Assembly (NCBI RefSeq): GCF_048066175.1
Contig: NZ_JBLTXA010000026.1
Coordinates: forward strand, 1-64,000
Source: Niveispirillum fermenti
Lineage (GTDB): Bacteria; Pseudomonadota; Alphaproteobacteria; Azospirillales; Azospirillaceae
Reading direction: 5' to 3'
Length of the DNA: 64,000 nt
The position numbers and the translations under genes are program-made. This document shows positions 54,113 through 62,170 of this stretch, piece by piece (positions within the stretch are counted from its first letter, which is position 1; every line of letters starts with the position of its first letter). Below the pieces are notes generated by a model. That model had not been told where the DNA came from. It did no database searches and worked only from the letters and a program-made list of their open reading frames with translations.

Positions 54113-54187
54113 GGCACTGTAGCTCAGCGGTAGAGCAGGGGACTCATAAGCCCTTGGTCGGGTGTTCAAATCACCCCAGTGCCACCA
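54113..54187 (+). tRNA. tRNA with CAT anticodon (elongator Met or lysidine-modified Ile2)
   Basis: A cloverleaf can be drawn: acceptor GGCACTG/CAGTGCC, D-arm GCTC/GAGC, anticodon loop CTCATAA, T-arm GGGTG/CACCC with TTCAAAT loop, discriminator A and an encoded CCA. The first pair is G-C, so it is not initiator tRNA. The stretch GACTCATAA and the variable loop TTGGTCG resemble E. coli tRNA-Ile2, in which the C of CAT is changed to lysidine, so Ile2 is a real alternative to Met. The base of the anticodon loop has an A31-G39 mismatch. Confidence 0.93.
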
Positions 54188-54191
54188 TTCC

Positions 54192-54224
54192 AAAACCCCC
54201 GCCGGTCAACCGGCGGGGGTTTTT
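54192..54224 (+). terminator. Terminator downstream of the tRNA
   Basis: AAAACCCCCGCCGG (54192-54205) pairs with CCGGCGGGGGTTTT (54210-54223) around a 4-nt loop and is followed by further T residues. A strong rho-independent terminator. Confidence 0.88.
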
Positions 54225-54241
54225 GCTTTCCGGTCACCATG

Positions 54242-54275
54242 CCTGTCCCCAAAATGGGCCTGTCCCCAAAATGGG
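54242..54275 (+). repeat. 17-bp direct tandem duplication
   Basis: CCTGTCCCCAAAATGGG occurs twice back to back (54242-54258 and 54259-54275). It lies between the tRNA terminator and a small lipoprotein gene. Each copy contains a short CCC/GGG inverted repeat. Function unknown. Confidence 0.8.
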
Positions 54276-54350
54276 CCCAAGGAACGGCCGGGCAATGGCA
54301 GGTGTTACCCGGAGAAGATTGCCCCTTGCGCTGAGGAAGGACCACACCCC

Positions 54351-54629
54351 ATGAAATTCGATGCGAAACCGGTGATGCGCGCCGCCATGCTGCTGCTGTT
54401 GGCCCTGTCCGTCACGGCCTGCGCCAACCAGCCATCCCCGGACGTGGTGCAACCCCTGCCCGGCCTGCTCTGGGGCGTCGTACATGGGTTCCTGGCGCCG
54501 CTTTCCTTCATCGGCAGCCTGTTCCTGGATATAAGGATGTATGCGTTCCCCAATGACGGGCTTTGGTACGATGCCGGCTTCGTCCTGGGGTCCGGTATCC
54601 TGTTCGGCGGTGGCAGTCGTGCCGTCTAG
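54351..54629 (+). CDS. Small predicted lipoprotein
   Basis: A 92-residue protein with a positively charged start, a hydrophobic stretch and lipobox VTAC (Cys24). The mature part holds two further hydrophobic patches (LLWGVVHGFLAPLSFIGSLFL and GFVLGSGILFGGG) and an LDIRMYAFPNDGLWYDAGF centre. GAGGAAGGA lies 9 bp before the ATG. Similar short, poorly characterised lipoproteins occur in many proteobacteria. It is convergent with the transglycosylase gene. Confidence 0.72.
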   Translation: MKFDAKPVMRAAMLLLLALSVTACANQPSPDVVQPLPGLLWGVVHGFLAPLSFIGSLFLDIRMYAFPNDGLWYDAGFVLGSGILFGGGSRAV

Positions 54630-54722
54630 TGCGTGTTTCCGGTCAACGGAAAGACGCTGCCCCTCGCCCGGTCCGGCCGCAATCTGGCGGGCGGTGATGA
54701 TCCGCTTACCGGCGGCTTAAAA

Positions 54723-55670
54723 TCAGGCCGCAACCAGATCGCCACCCGTCATGCTGGGCCCCACCTGGGAATTGCCGCCGGCCTGGCGCCTGGCCTCCTC
54801 TTCCCGGTTGCCGCCACGGGCGCCGTTGCCGGTGGACCGCTTGCGCTCCTCCTCGTCTTCGGACGGCAGGGCCAGGCTGTCCAGCATCATGATGGTGAAC
54901 GTGGAGATCGGTTCCTTGCCCGACACGGCCGACCGCATGCCCGTCAGCCAGGGCTGGGAGGAGGTATCGGCCGCCTGGATGGTGCCAAGCACGCTGCTAT
55001 CGGCAAATTGTGCCGGGCTGTCATCGAACTTGGCCGCAAACCGGTCGAATATCTGACCGACCGACTTGGGCCGCGTGCCGTCGTAGAAGACGTTCAGGTT
55101 TGCTTTCGCGGCATCGGGCAGCAGGCTGGCGGCCGGCTGGTTGGGATTGCGGTCCAGCGCCTTCAGGAAGCGGGAGGCGCCGCCGGCCCCCAGGAAATGG
55201 GCCATGTACAGCTCGGTATTGCCCACGGGCCGGCCCAGTTCCCCTTCCAGATAGCGCTTGTTGTCATTGGCCAGTTCAGCGGCGAAAATGGCGGAAAGCC
55301 GCGGATCCTTGCGCAGGTTCAGGATTTCCCGCCGGGTGGCCGGGTCCGATACCCGGGCCTGCCCGTCGGCACCGCGTGACACCTTGTCGGCATAGACACC
55401 CAGGCCGTGCTTGGCCCCGTGCTGTTCGATCATGCTGAGCCAGGTTCCTTCGGTAAACTGGAACAGCCCCGTGGCACTGCTGGTGGCGGCCTTCACATCG
55501 GTGCGATAGCCGCTTTCAACCCCCGCCTTGTCCATCAGATAGGCAAAATTGACCCCGGTCGCCGCGCTGGCCTGCTGGACAGCACGAACGACCTGCGCCG
55601 GCGCATGGCGTGCCGCACCTTGGGTTTCGGCGGGGCGGCCCTGGTTCAGGATGGCGAGGCTGTTGGTCAC
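54723..55670 (-). CDS. Lytic transglycosylase-like protein (SLT domain)
   Basis: A 315-residue protein. An SLT-type lysozyme-like domain occupies about 25-190, with MDKAGVESGYRTD (candidate catalytic Glu), SATGLFQFTEGTWL and YMAHFLGAGGASRFL. The C-terminal 100 residues are low complexity and charged (EDEEERKRSTGNGARGG). No signal peptide is visible, so export by another route, or use inside a secretion or flagellar apparatus, should be considered. The start is GTG at 55668-55670 with GGAG upstream. Confidence 0.8.
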   Translation of the reverse strand: MTNSLAILNQGRPAETQGAARHAPAQVVRAVQQASAATGVNFAYLMDKAGVESGYRTDVKAATSSATGLFQFTEGTWLSMIEQHGAKHGLGVYADKVSRGADGQARVSDPATRREILNLRKDPRLSAIFAAELANDNKRYLEGELGRPVGNTELYMAHFLGAGGASRFLKALDRNPNQPAASLLPDAAKANLNVFYDGTRPKSVGQIFDRFAAKFDDSPAQFADSSVLGTIQAADTSSQPWLTGMRSAVSGKEPISTFTIMMLDSLALPSEDEEERKRSTGNGARGGNREEEARRQAGGNSQVGPSMTGGDLVAA

Positions 55671-55792
55671 GGGGCGAACTCCACTGGTACTGATCTGCCG
55701 TTGCTGGTTTGGGAAAGCAATCAGCGTGCCAACCTGCCCGGCCCTGCGTGATCGGCGCCTGCACGCGCGGAAGGCGATGACAATCGCTTCCT

Positions 55793-55808
55793 ATTACGTT
55801 AACGTAAT
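55793..55808. promoter_or_regulatory. Perfect 16-bp palindrome upstream of the acyl-CoA dehydrogenase gene
   Basis: ATTACGTTAACGTAAT lies in the 293-bp divergent region between the transglycosylase and acyl-CoA dehydrogenase genes, about 155 bp before the latter. ACGTTAACGT-centred palindromes are recalled as sites for MerR-type regulators of branched-chain or fatty acid breakdown (LiuR-like). The link is tentative. Confidence 0.45.
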
Positions 55809-55963
55809 GCCCAAAATAACCACGCTGCGGGACGCAACTAATTTTGACCGGACATATTAAACGGCAAGGCTTGCCGTGAAGGATGTTTGGCGCAATCTTG
55901 TGCCCATGCCCGCTGCCGGGATTCTGCTTGTTTGTTGAACCCTTCTTGGGAGGATAAGGCGAA

Positions 55964-57760
55964 ATGACCGCTTACAACGCGCCCCTTCAGGACATGCGTT
56001 TCACCCTGAACCATGTCGTCGGCCTGCCGCAGGTGGCCACCCTGCCGGGGTTCGACGTGGTTACGCCCGACCTCGCCGACCAGGTGCTGGACGAGGCGGC
56101 CAAGCTGGCGCGCGATGTGCTGGCCCCGCTGAACCGCGTCGGCGACCAGGAAGGCGCCAAGCTGGACAATGGCGTCGTGCGCACCGCCAGCGGCTTCAAG
56201 GACGCCTATTGGAAATATGCCGAGGGTGGGTGGAACGCCGTTCCCTTCGACCCCGAATATGGCGGCCAGGGGCTGCCCTGGACGCTGGCCCTGCCCATCC
56301 AGGAAATGTGGGCCTCCTCCAACATGTCCTTTTCGCTGTGCCCCATGCTGAACCAGGGCGCGGTTGAACTTTTGCAGGCCCATGGATCGGACCAGCAGAA
56401 GAAGCTGTATCTGGAAAAGCTGATCAGCGGCGAATGGACGGGCACGATGAACCTGACGGAGCCGCAGGCCGGTTCCGACGTGGGTGCGGTACGGACCAAG
56501 GCCGTGCCGCAGGATGACGGGACCTGGCTGATCACAGGCCAGAAGATCTTCATCACCTATGGCGAGCATGATTTCACCGACAACATCATCCATCTGGTGC
56601 TGGCGCGCACCCCGACCGCCCCGCCGGGCGTGAAGGGCATCAGCCTGTTCGTCGTGCCGAAATTCATGGTGAACGAGGATGGCAGCCTGGGGCAGCGCAA
56701 CGATCTGCGCTGCGCCGGCCTGGAACATAAGATGGGCATCCATGCCAGCCCGACGGCCGTCATGGCCTATGGCGACAATGGCGGTGCCATCGGCTACCTG
56801 GTCGGTCAGGAGAATCGCGGTATCGAGTACATGTTCACGATGATGAACAATGCCCGCCTGGGCGTGGGCCTGCAGGGCGTCTCCATCGCCGAGCGCGCCT
56901 ATCAGCAGGCGGTGGACTATGCCAAGGGCCGCGTGCAGAGCCGGGCGCTGACCGGCAAGGATCCGGCACCGGTGGCCATCATCAAGCATCCCGATGTACG
57001 CCGCATGCTGATGACCATGAAATCCCAGATCGAGGCAGCCCGCGCCCTGGTCTATTTCACGGCGGCAGCCCTGGACAATGGCCACACCAACCCCGACGAG
57101 GGTGCGCGCAAGGCCGCGGCAGCCTTGAACGACCTGCTGACCCCCGTCACCAAGGCCTGGTGTACCGACCTGGGCGTGGAATTGAGCAGCCTGGGCGTGC
57201 AGATCCATGGCGGCATGGGTTTCATCGAGGAAACGGGTGCCGCCCAGCATTATCGCGATGCCCGCATCGCCCCCATCTATGAGGGGACCAACGGCATCCA
57301 GGCCAATGACCTGGCCTTCCGCAAGGTGCTTCGTGACGGGGGTGAGGCGGCGTTCACCCTGATCAAGGATATGCGTGCCGTCGCGGCAGAGGCCGCCGCC
57401 CAGCCGGGTGATGACCTTGCCACCATGGCGGCCAACCTGACTGATGCCATCGACGCCGTCGAAACGGCATCGAAATGGCTGCTGGACACCGGCAAGGCGG
57501 ACATGACGGCCGTCGCGGCCGGTGCCGTGAATTACCTGCGCATGTTCGGTGTTGCCATCGGCGGCTACCTGACGGCCAAGGCGATGATCGCCGCCAATAA
57601 TCTGCTGCGTGAACCCGGTGCCGACACCAGTTTCCTTGAAGGAAAAATCATTACCGGTCGTTTCTATGCCGACCAGATCCTGCCGTCGGTGCGCGGCCTG
57701 CTGAAAATCGTCACCGATGGACACCGCAGTGTCATGGGGCTATCCGACGATCAGTTCTGA
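55964..57760 (+). CDS. Acyl-CoA dehydrogenase (DmdC-like long form)
   Basis: A 598-residue FAD enzyme that introduces the alpha-beta double bond in acyl-CoA. The N-terminal helical domain is followed by the FAD/substrate sheet with MNLTEPQAGSDVGAVRTKA and GQKIFITYGEHD, and the C-terminal helical part with HGGMGFIEET and YEGTNGIQANDLAFRKV, where Glu is the likely catalytic base. The extra C-terminal domain and length are those of the DmdC/3-methylmercaptopropionyl-CoA dehydrogenase-like subgroup, but chain-length preference cannot be inferred. GGGAGGA and AAGG precede the ATG. Confidence 0.93.
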   Translation: MTAYNAPLQDMRFTLNHVVGLPQVATLPGFDVVTPDLADQVLDEAAKLARDVLAPLNRVGDQEGAKLDNGVVRTASGFKDAYWKYAEGGWNAVPFDPEYGGQGLPWTLALPIQEMWASSNMSFSLCPMLNQGAVELLQAHGSDQQKKLYLEKLISGEWTGTMNLTEPQAGSDVGAVRTKAVPQDDGTWLITGQKIFITYGEHDFTDNIIHLVLARTPTAPPGVKGISLFVVPKFMVNEDGSLGQRNDLRCAGLEHKMGIHASPTAVMAYGDNGGAIGYLVGQENRGIEYMFTMMNNARLGVGLQGVSIAERAYQQAVDYAKGRVQSRALTGKDPAPVAIIKHPDVRRMLMTMKSQIEAARALVYFTAAALDNGHTNPDEGARKAAAALNDLLTPVTKAWCTDLGVELSSLGVQIHGGMGFIEETGAAQHYRDARIAPIYEGTNGIQANDLAFRKVLRDGGEAAFTLIKDMRAVAAEAAAQPGDDLATMAANLTDAIDAVETASKWLLDTGKADMTAVAAGAVNYLRMFGVAIGGYLTAKAMIAANNLLREPGADTSFLEGKIITGRFYADQILPSVRGLLKIVTDGHRSVMGLSDDQF

Positions 57761-57802
57761 GCGGACGGACAAAGGGCTTTTCACCAAGGGTTTTCCAGAT
57801 GT

Positions 57803-57826
57803 CGGGGGTGGCTCGGGCCGCCCCCG
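57803..57826 (+). terminator. Hairpin after the acyl-CoA dehydrogenase gene
   Basis: CGGGGGTGGC (57803-57812) and GCCGCCCCCG (57817-57826) form a 10-bp stem with one T-G pair and a 4-nt loop, 43 bp after the stop codon. There is no T-run, so termination may be weak or Rho-assisted. Confidence 0.5.
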
Positions 57827-57972
57827 GCCGACGGACATGCCATTGGTCATAACCCGGTCATAATTCCATTGTCGGAACCGGGCTGGCAATCGGGCCAAAT
57901 GGACATGACGGCGCGTCAGGCTCCAAATAGCGGGGCCAAGACAACCTCTTGCGCTGGAGAGGAAACGCCGAG

Positions 57973-58176
57973 ATGAATGACAATTCAACCCTGGAACTGC
58001 GAAGCCTGGCAGCCAGGATCGCCTCAGCCTACAGCAAGGCCAACCCCACACCGACGGAAAACATCGCGAATGTCATCCAGTCGGCCTATCACGGGCTGCA
58101 GCGCTGCGTTAATCCCCCTGCCCCACCATCGCCATCCCCATCGGCAAGACGGCGGCGGAGAACGGTAGCGGACTGA
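57973..58176 (+). CDS. MucR/Ros-like short protein without zinc finger
   Basis: A 67-residue protein. Residues about 8-48 (LRSLAARIASAYSKANPTP and IANVIQSAYHGLQ) resemble the N-terminal oligomerisation region of MucR/Ros regulators (pattern IVSAYVSNN-P-L-I-SVH-AL). The C2H2 zinc-finger half that binds DNA is missing; instead the protein ends in a Pro/Ser stretch and a run of arginines (SARRRRRTVAD). A GGAGAGGAAA ribosome site precedes the ATG. It could be a truncated gene, or a mixed-oligomer modulator of full MucR proteins. No finger remnant was seen in the other downstream frames. Confidence 0.6.
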   Translation: MNDNSTLELRSLAARIASAYSKANPTPTENIANVIQSAYHGLQRCVNPPAPPSPSPSARRRRRTVAD

Positions 58177-58252
58177 TCGGCGGCGGGAAACCCATCCCGG
58201 AATGGCCATGCCTGTTCGCATGCGTGGCCATATCTGCCGGCCCCATACCGGC

Positions 58253-58297
58253 CTGTTCCCACCTGCCCTGTCCCTATCTGCCCTGTTCCTATCTGCA
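58253..58297 (+). repeat. Three imperfect 15-bp tandem repeats
   Basis: CTGTTCCCACCTGCC, CTGTCCCTATCTGCC and CTGTTCCTATCTGCA follow each other between the MucR-like gene and the end of the sigma factor gene. No coding role is evident. Confidence 0.7.
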
Positions 58298-58359
58298 ATG
58301 TCCGCTGATGCGCACCTTCTGTCCCGCAGACTGTTCCCGCAGGTGCGCTTTGCCGGACA

Positions 58360-58896
58360 TCAGACCGCATGCATCCCGGCTTCGCCATCCATCAGGCGGC
58401 GCAGGGTGCCGCGGGCACGCGACAGGCGGGACTTCACGGTGCCCACGGACACCTGGGCGCGCTGGGCGGCCTGTTCATAGCTGATGCCCTGCAGGCCGAC
58501 CATCACCACCATGTCGCGCTGGTCGGACGGCAGGCGGGCCATGGCACGGCGAAGGTCACGCAACTGCATACGCTCCATCTGCCGGGCCGGAAGACCGCCG
58601 ATGTCCGAGGCGCTGCAATCGTCCAGGGCGACATGCGAGCGGTTGCGGCGCAGGCCGTTGATGTACAGATTGCGCAGCATGGTGGACAACCAGGCCCGCA
58701 GGTTCGTCCCCTCTTCCCACAGATGCAGGCGGGTCAGGGCACGCTCGACACATTCTTGCGCCAAGTCGTCGGCAAGAACCGGGTCGCTGCAAAGGCTGAG
58801 AGCGAAGCGGCGCAGATAGTCACGTTCGGCGGCAACGCGCATCGACAGGCTGGCGTTCACCTTCACCTGCGAAGGAAACTGCTGAGTGCTGGCCAT
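58360..58896 (-). CDS. ECF-type RNA polymerase sigma factor
   Basis: A 178-residue sigma-70 family protein. Region 2 (about 22-92) includes FALSLCSDPVLADDLAQECVERAL and NLRAWLSTMLRNLYINGLRR; region 4 (about 115-170) includes LPSDQRDMVVMVGLQGISYEQAA and VSVGTVKSRLSRAR. The ribosome site AAAGGAG lies 6 bp before the ATG at 58894-58896 and abuts the ATG two codons earlier, so the later start is used. No anti-sigma factor gene is adjacent, so its control is not visible here. The regulon is unknown. Confidence 0.9.
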   Translation of the reverse strand: MASTQQFPSQVKVNASLSMRVAAERDYLRRFALSLCSDPVLADDLAQECVERALTRLHLWEEGTNLRAWLSTMLRNLYINGLRRNRSHVALDDCSASDIGGLPARQMERMQLRDLRRAMARLPSDQRDMVVMVGLQGISYEQAAQRAQVSVGTVKSRLSRARGTLRRLMDGEAGMHAV

Positions 58897-58902
58897 GATC
58901 AT

Positions 58903-59307
58903 CTCCTTTTCTCAAAGGAAAAGACGACATAACAAAGGATATGCATCGATTTTAGAAATGATGCCAGTACCACCAGAAGTCGGTGTTACCGTCCTTAAAA
59001 GTTTATCGTCGATCCCCACTCTTGATGGTCTGAATTCTTCCAACAGACGATGTTTAGATTGTGGCAAAACCGTTCACAATCCAGGAAACTTTCGGCCAAT
59101 TCCGGGGGACTTATGGCCTATCCTGCCTATTGCCTGATCGGTATTATAACGACCGGCCGCCAGCACTATACCCTCCGGACAGGATAGCCAGGGGTGATGC
59201 TGCCGACCCGCGACGCCTAACCATCCGGTTGGATAGCGGATAGGTCGGGTCGGTACTAATGTGCAGGTTCACAACCCAGACCGGCCCGTCTGTCAGGAAC
59301 CAGCACC
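58903..59307. other. Long intergenic region upstream of the sigma factor and glycosyltransferase
   Basis: About 400 bp of lower GC content than the surroundings, between divergent genes. No convincing gene is seen. The 83-codon frame starting at 58886 has a CxxC pair but no ribosome site and overlaps the sigma factor start. An imperfect long-range stem (CCGACCCG near 59203 with CGGGTCGG near 59244) lies before the glycosyltransferase gene. Promoters for both flanking genes are expected here. Confidence 0.5.
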
Positions 59308-60366
59308 ATGCCGACACCGCAGGAAACGACTGTGCCACCTACCCCTTTTCGCCCGCTGACCGAGGCGACGGTGCTGTCCGTGGTGCTGCCCATGCATAAC
59401 GAAAGCGCCAATATTGCTGCGCTTTTCCAGCGGCTTCAGCCGGTTATGGATCGTTTGGGCGTGCCTTACGAGGTGGTTTGCGTCGATGACGGATCGCGCG
59501 ACGACACGTGGCTGCGGCTGCTGGTGGTCCATGCCGCCAATCCCCGTATCCGCCTGCTGCGCTTCAGCCGCAATTTCGGCAAGGAAATGGCGATGACGGC
59601 CGGCCTGCGCCACAGCACGGGACGCGCAGTCGTGCTGATGGACAGCGACCTGCAGCATCCCCCCGAGCTGATCGAGACGTTCTATGCCCAATGGCAGGCC
59701 GGCGCGCAGGTGGTCTATGGCGTCCGCCGCGACCGGGACACCGATCCGCCCCTGCGCCGCATCCTGACCCGCAGCTTCTACCGGGTGCTGGATCGGATGT
59801 CCGAAGTGCCGCTTCCCCGTGACGCCGGTGATTTCCGCCTCATGGACCGGGCCGTGGTGGATGCGTTGAACCGGATGGGCGAACGCACGCGCTTCATGAA
59901 GGGGCTTTATGGCTGGGTCGGGTTCCGCCAGGTCGCCGTGCCCTTCGACACGGCGGCACGTCATGCCGGCAGCACCAGCTTCAGCACATGGAAGCTGTTC
60001 CGGTTCGCCATGGATGGAATCGTGTCCTTCTCCACCCTGCCGCTGCGGGTCTGGTCCTGGCTGGGGCTGGGCGTGGCGGCCATCGCCGTGCTCTACGGCG
60101 CCCTCGTCCTGCTGAAAACCCTGATTTTCGGCATCGACGTTCCGGGCTACGCCTCCTTGATGGTTGCCTTGCTGTTTCTGGGTGGTGTTCAATTGATCTG
60201 CCTGGGCGTGCTGGGTGATTATCTGGGACGGGTCTTCACGGAGGTGAAGGGACGCCCCCTGTATCTCATCGCCGACGCCCTGGGTTTTCCGGCCGCCGGC
60301 AGCAGCACCGGGGAAGAGGCGAAGGGCCAGACATCCGCGTTCTTTCCGACCGGCGCGACGGGTTGA
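59308..60366 (+). CDS. Family 2 glycosyltransferase with two C-terminal membrane segments (polyprenyl-phosphate type)
   Basis: A 352-residue enzyme of the DPM1/ArnC/GtrB type that would move a sugar from a nucleotide to polyprenyl phosphate on the cytoplasmic face. The GT-A domain has LSVVLPMHNESANI, VVCVDDGSRDDT, and the metal-binding VVLMDSDLQHPPEL. GDFRLMDR and STSFSTWKLFRFAMDG are acceptor-side blocks. Two membrane helices (about 250-272 and 283-310) close the protein. AGGA precedes the ATG. The next gene is the likely lipid-linked-sugar user. Confidence 0.9.
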   Translation: MPTPQETTVPPTPFRPLTEATVLSVVLPMHNESANIAALFQRLQPVMDRLGVPYEVVCVDDGSRDDTWLRLLVVHAANPRIRLLRFSRNFGKEMAMTAGLRHSTGRAVVLMDSDLQHPPELIETFYAQWQAGAQVVYGVRRDRDTDPPLRRILTRSFYRVLDRMSEVPLPRDAGDFRLMDRAVVDALNRMGERTRFMKGLYGWVGFRQVAVPFDTAARHAGSTSFSTWKLFRFAMDGIVSFSTLPLRVWSWLGLGVAAIAVLYGALVLLKTLIFGIDVPGYASLMVALLFLGGVQLICLGVLGDYLGRVFTEVKGRPLYLIADALGFPAAGSSTGEEAKGQTSAFFPTGATG

Positions 60367-60476
60367 AGCGGTTATCATGGCAAGTTTGTGGGAGAAGCCA
60401 GGCGACTGAGGTATATCCGGAGCCGCATGACGCTTCTTGCGAAGGCCGGGCTTCGTTCCGGCTCGAAGGGTATGGC

Positions 60477-62102
60477 ATGACGGTTGAGGGCGGAAACGGC
60501 TCGTCGTTCTGGGAAGGCGTGGGGCAGATGGCCCTGGCGGCCGCCATCCTGTTCGTGGCGGTGACCTTCAAGGATTACGGCATTACCTGGGACGAGCCGC
60601 TGCACCTGGAAAATGGCTGGCTGGCCCTTGAATGGTATCTGTCATTGGGGGAGGACCGTCGCGTCCTGGCCTTTCAGAACCTCTATCTCTATGGGGCGCT
60701 GTATGATTCGGTGTCGGCCATGGCCGGCGCCGCTCTGCCTTTCGATGCCTATGAAACGCGGCGGCTGGTGGGTGGTCTGGTCGGCGTGGCGGGACTGGCG
60801 GCCGTGCGGGCCCAGGCGCGGGAACTGGCCGGCCCGCGGGCCGGTGCCCTTGCCATCGTGCTTCTGCTGCTGACGCCCGAATGGATGGGCCAGGCGTTCA
60901 GCAATCCCAAGGATGTGCCCTTCGCCACCGCGGCCGCCTGGCTGGGTCTGTTCCAGATCCGGCTGCTGCGGGAATTACCGCGGCAGCGCCTGTCGACATT
61001 GCTGTGCTTTGCGCTGGCCTTTGGCGCGGCACTCGGCATCCGCGTGGGCGGGGTGGTTCTGGCCGGTCCGCTGGCGGTCGGCTGCCTTTATTGGCTGGCA
61101 CGGCACATGCGCGTGCATCCACCCGCCACCGCCCTGCGCGAAGGGGCCTGGGCCGCCGCGCGGCTATTGCCGGCCTTTGGGCTGGCCTGGCTGCTGATGC
61201 TGGGTTTCTGGCCATGGGCACAGCTGGAACCCGTGACCCGTCCCTTCCAGGTACTGGCCGGCTTTGCCCATTTCCCCCTGGAATTCAGCTTCCCCTTCGC
61301 GGGGCGCACGCTGGTCTCCACGGACCTGCCCTGGTGGTATGTTCCCGTGGGCTTTGCCGTGAAGCTGCCGGAGATGACGCTGCTAGGCCTGGGCGTGGCC
61401 ACGCTGGCTGGTCTGCGCGCGCTATGGCGCCATCCGATGGCGCTGACACAAGAACGGGTGGGCCTGGCTGCCGCCATCCTGTTGCCGCCGGCGATCGTCA
61501 TCGTCGCGGGCACCGTTCTTTATGACGGTATCCGGCATCTGATATTCCTGCTGCCGCCCCTGTCGGTGGCGGCGGCATTGGGGCTTGACCGGCTGGCCGC
61601 AGCGCTGACGGGACCGAGCCTGCGTGAACGCCTGCCACAGGCCGCGATCCTGGGTGCTGCCCTGCTGATCGTGTGGGCGGGGTCGCAGGTGGTGACGATG
61701 ATCCGCCTCCACCCTTATGAGGCCATCTGGTACAACCGGCTGGCCGGAGGTGTGGCGGGGGCGGCCGGGCGGTTCGAGCTGGATTACTGGGGCAGCCCCC
61801 TGTCGGAAGCCGCCAGCCGGTTGCGCAACCATGTCGTGGCCCGCGAAGGCAGCGCCGCCCTGGTCCGCCCCTATCGCGTCCGTATCTGCGGGCCGCATGC
61901 CTCTGCCCTCTATTTCCTGCCCCCGACCTGGAAGGCGGTTCCCGATGGCAAGGGAGAGGCCGATTTCTACCTGTCCTTTACGCGCAGTTCCTGCGGCGCC
62001 GTGCCACCGGGACGGGAGATTCTGCGCGTGAAACGCATGGGGGTGACACTGGCCTATGTGTTGGACCTGCGTGAACAGGGGATATCTTCCGATCCGCCAT
62101 AG
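60477..62102 (+). CDS. Polytopic membrane glycosyltransferase (GT39/ArnT-like)
   Basis: A 541-residue integral membrane protein with about ten hydrophobic segments. The first periplasmic loop contains TWDEPLHLENG, whose Asp-Glu pair matches the catalytic acidic motif of GT-C enzymes of the GT39/GT83 group that take sugar from a polyprenyl-phosphate donor. A soluble C-terminal part follows about residue 440. The ATG at 60477 with GAAGGG 6 bp upstream is chosen over a TTG that overlaps the GT2 stop. Together with the preceding gene it forms a two-gene cassette for envelope glycosylation. The acceptor is unknown. Confidence 0.8.
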   Translation: MTVEGGNGSSFWEGVGQMALAAAILFVAVTFKDYGITWDEPLHLENGWLALEWYLSLGEDRRVLAFQNLYLYGALYDSVSAMAGAALPFDAYETRRLVGGLVGVAGLAAVRAQARELAGPRAGALAIVLLLLTPEWMGQAFSNPKDVPFATAAAWLGLFQIRLLRELPRQRLSTLLCFALAFGAALGIRVGGVVLAGPLAVGCLYWLARHMRVHPPATALREGAWAAARLLPAFGLAWLLMLGFWPWAQLEPVTRPFQVLAGFAHFPLEFSFPFAGRTLVSTDLPWWYVPVGFAVKLPEMTLLGLGVATLAGLRALWRHPMALTQERVGLAAAILLPPAIVIVAGTVLYDGIRHLIFLLPPLSVAAALGLDRLAAALTGPSLRERLPQAAILGAALLIVWAGSQVVTMIRLHPYEAIWYNRLAGGVAGAAGRFELDYWGSPLSEAASRLRNHVVAREGSAALVRPYRVRICGPHASALYFLPPTWKAVPDGKGEADFYLSFTRSSCGAVPPGREILRVKRMGVTLAYVLDLREQGISSDPP

Positions 62103-62108
62103 GACCAA

Positions 62109-62137
62109 GCTTCCGACGGGTGCAACCCATCGGAAGC
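62109..62137. terminator. Hairpin between convergent genes
   Basis: GCTTCCGACGGGT (62109-62121) and ACCCATCGGAAGC (62125-62137) pair with one mismatch around a 3-nt loop. It lies just after the glycosyltransferase stop and before the end of the DUF4387 gene on the other strand. A bidirectional transcription barrier is likely, although no T-run is present. Confidence 0.55.
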
Positions 62138-62170
62138 CTGACCGCCCCCCTTCCGATGGCGCCGCCGGTC

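Noticed and set aside
54113..54275. Integration site for a mobile element at the tRNA
   Set aside because: No integrase and no second copy of the tRNA 3' end was seen; the nearby 17-bp duplication is unrelated to the tRNA sequence.
55838..57724. 628-codon minus-strand open frame opposite the acyl-CoA dehydrogenase
   Set aside because: Antisense of a well-conserved gene, without motifs or ribosome site.
58886..59137. 83-codon frame with CLDCGKTVH
   Set aside because: It overlaps the sigma factor start on the other strand, lacks a ribosome site, and the CxxC resemblance to a zinc ribbon is too short to support a gene.
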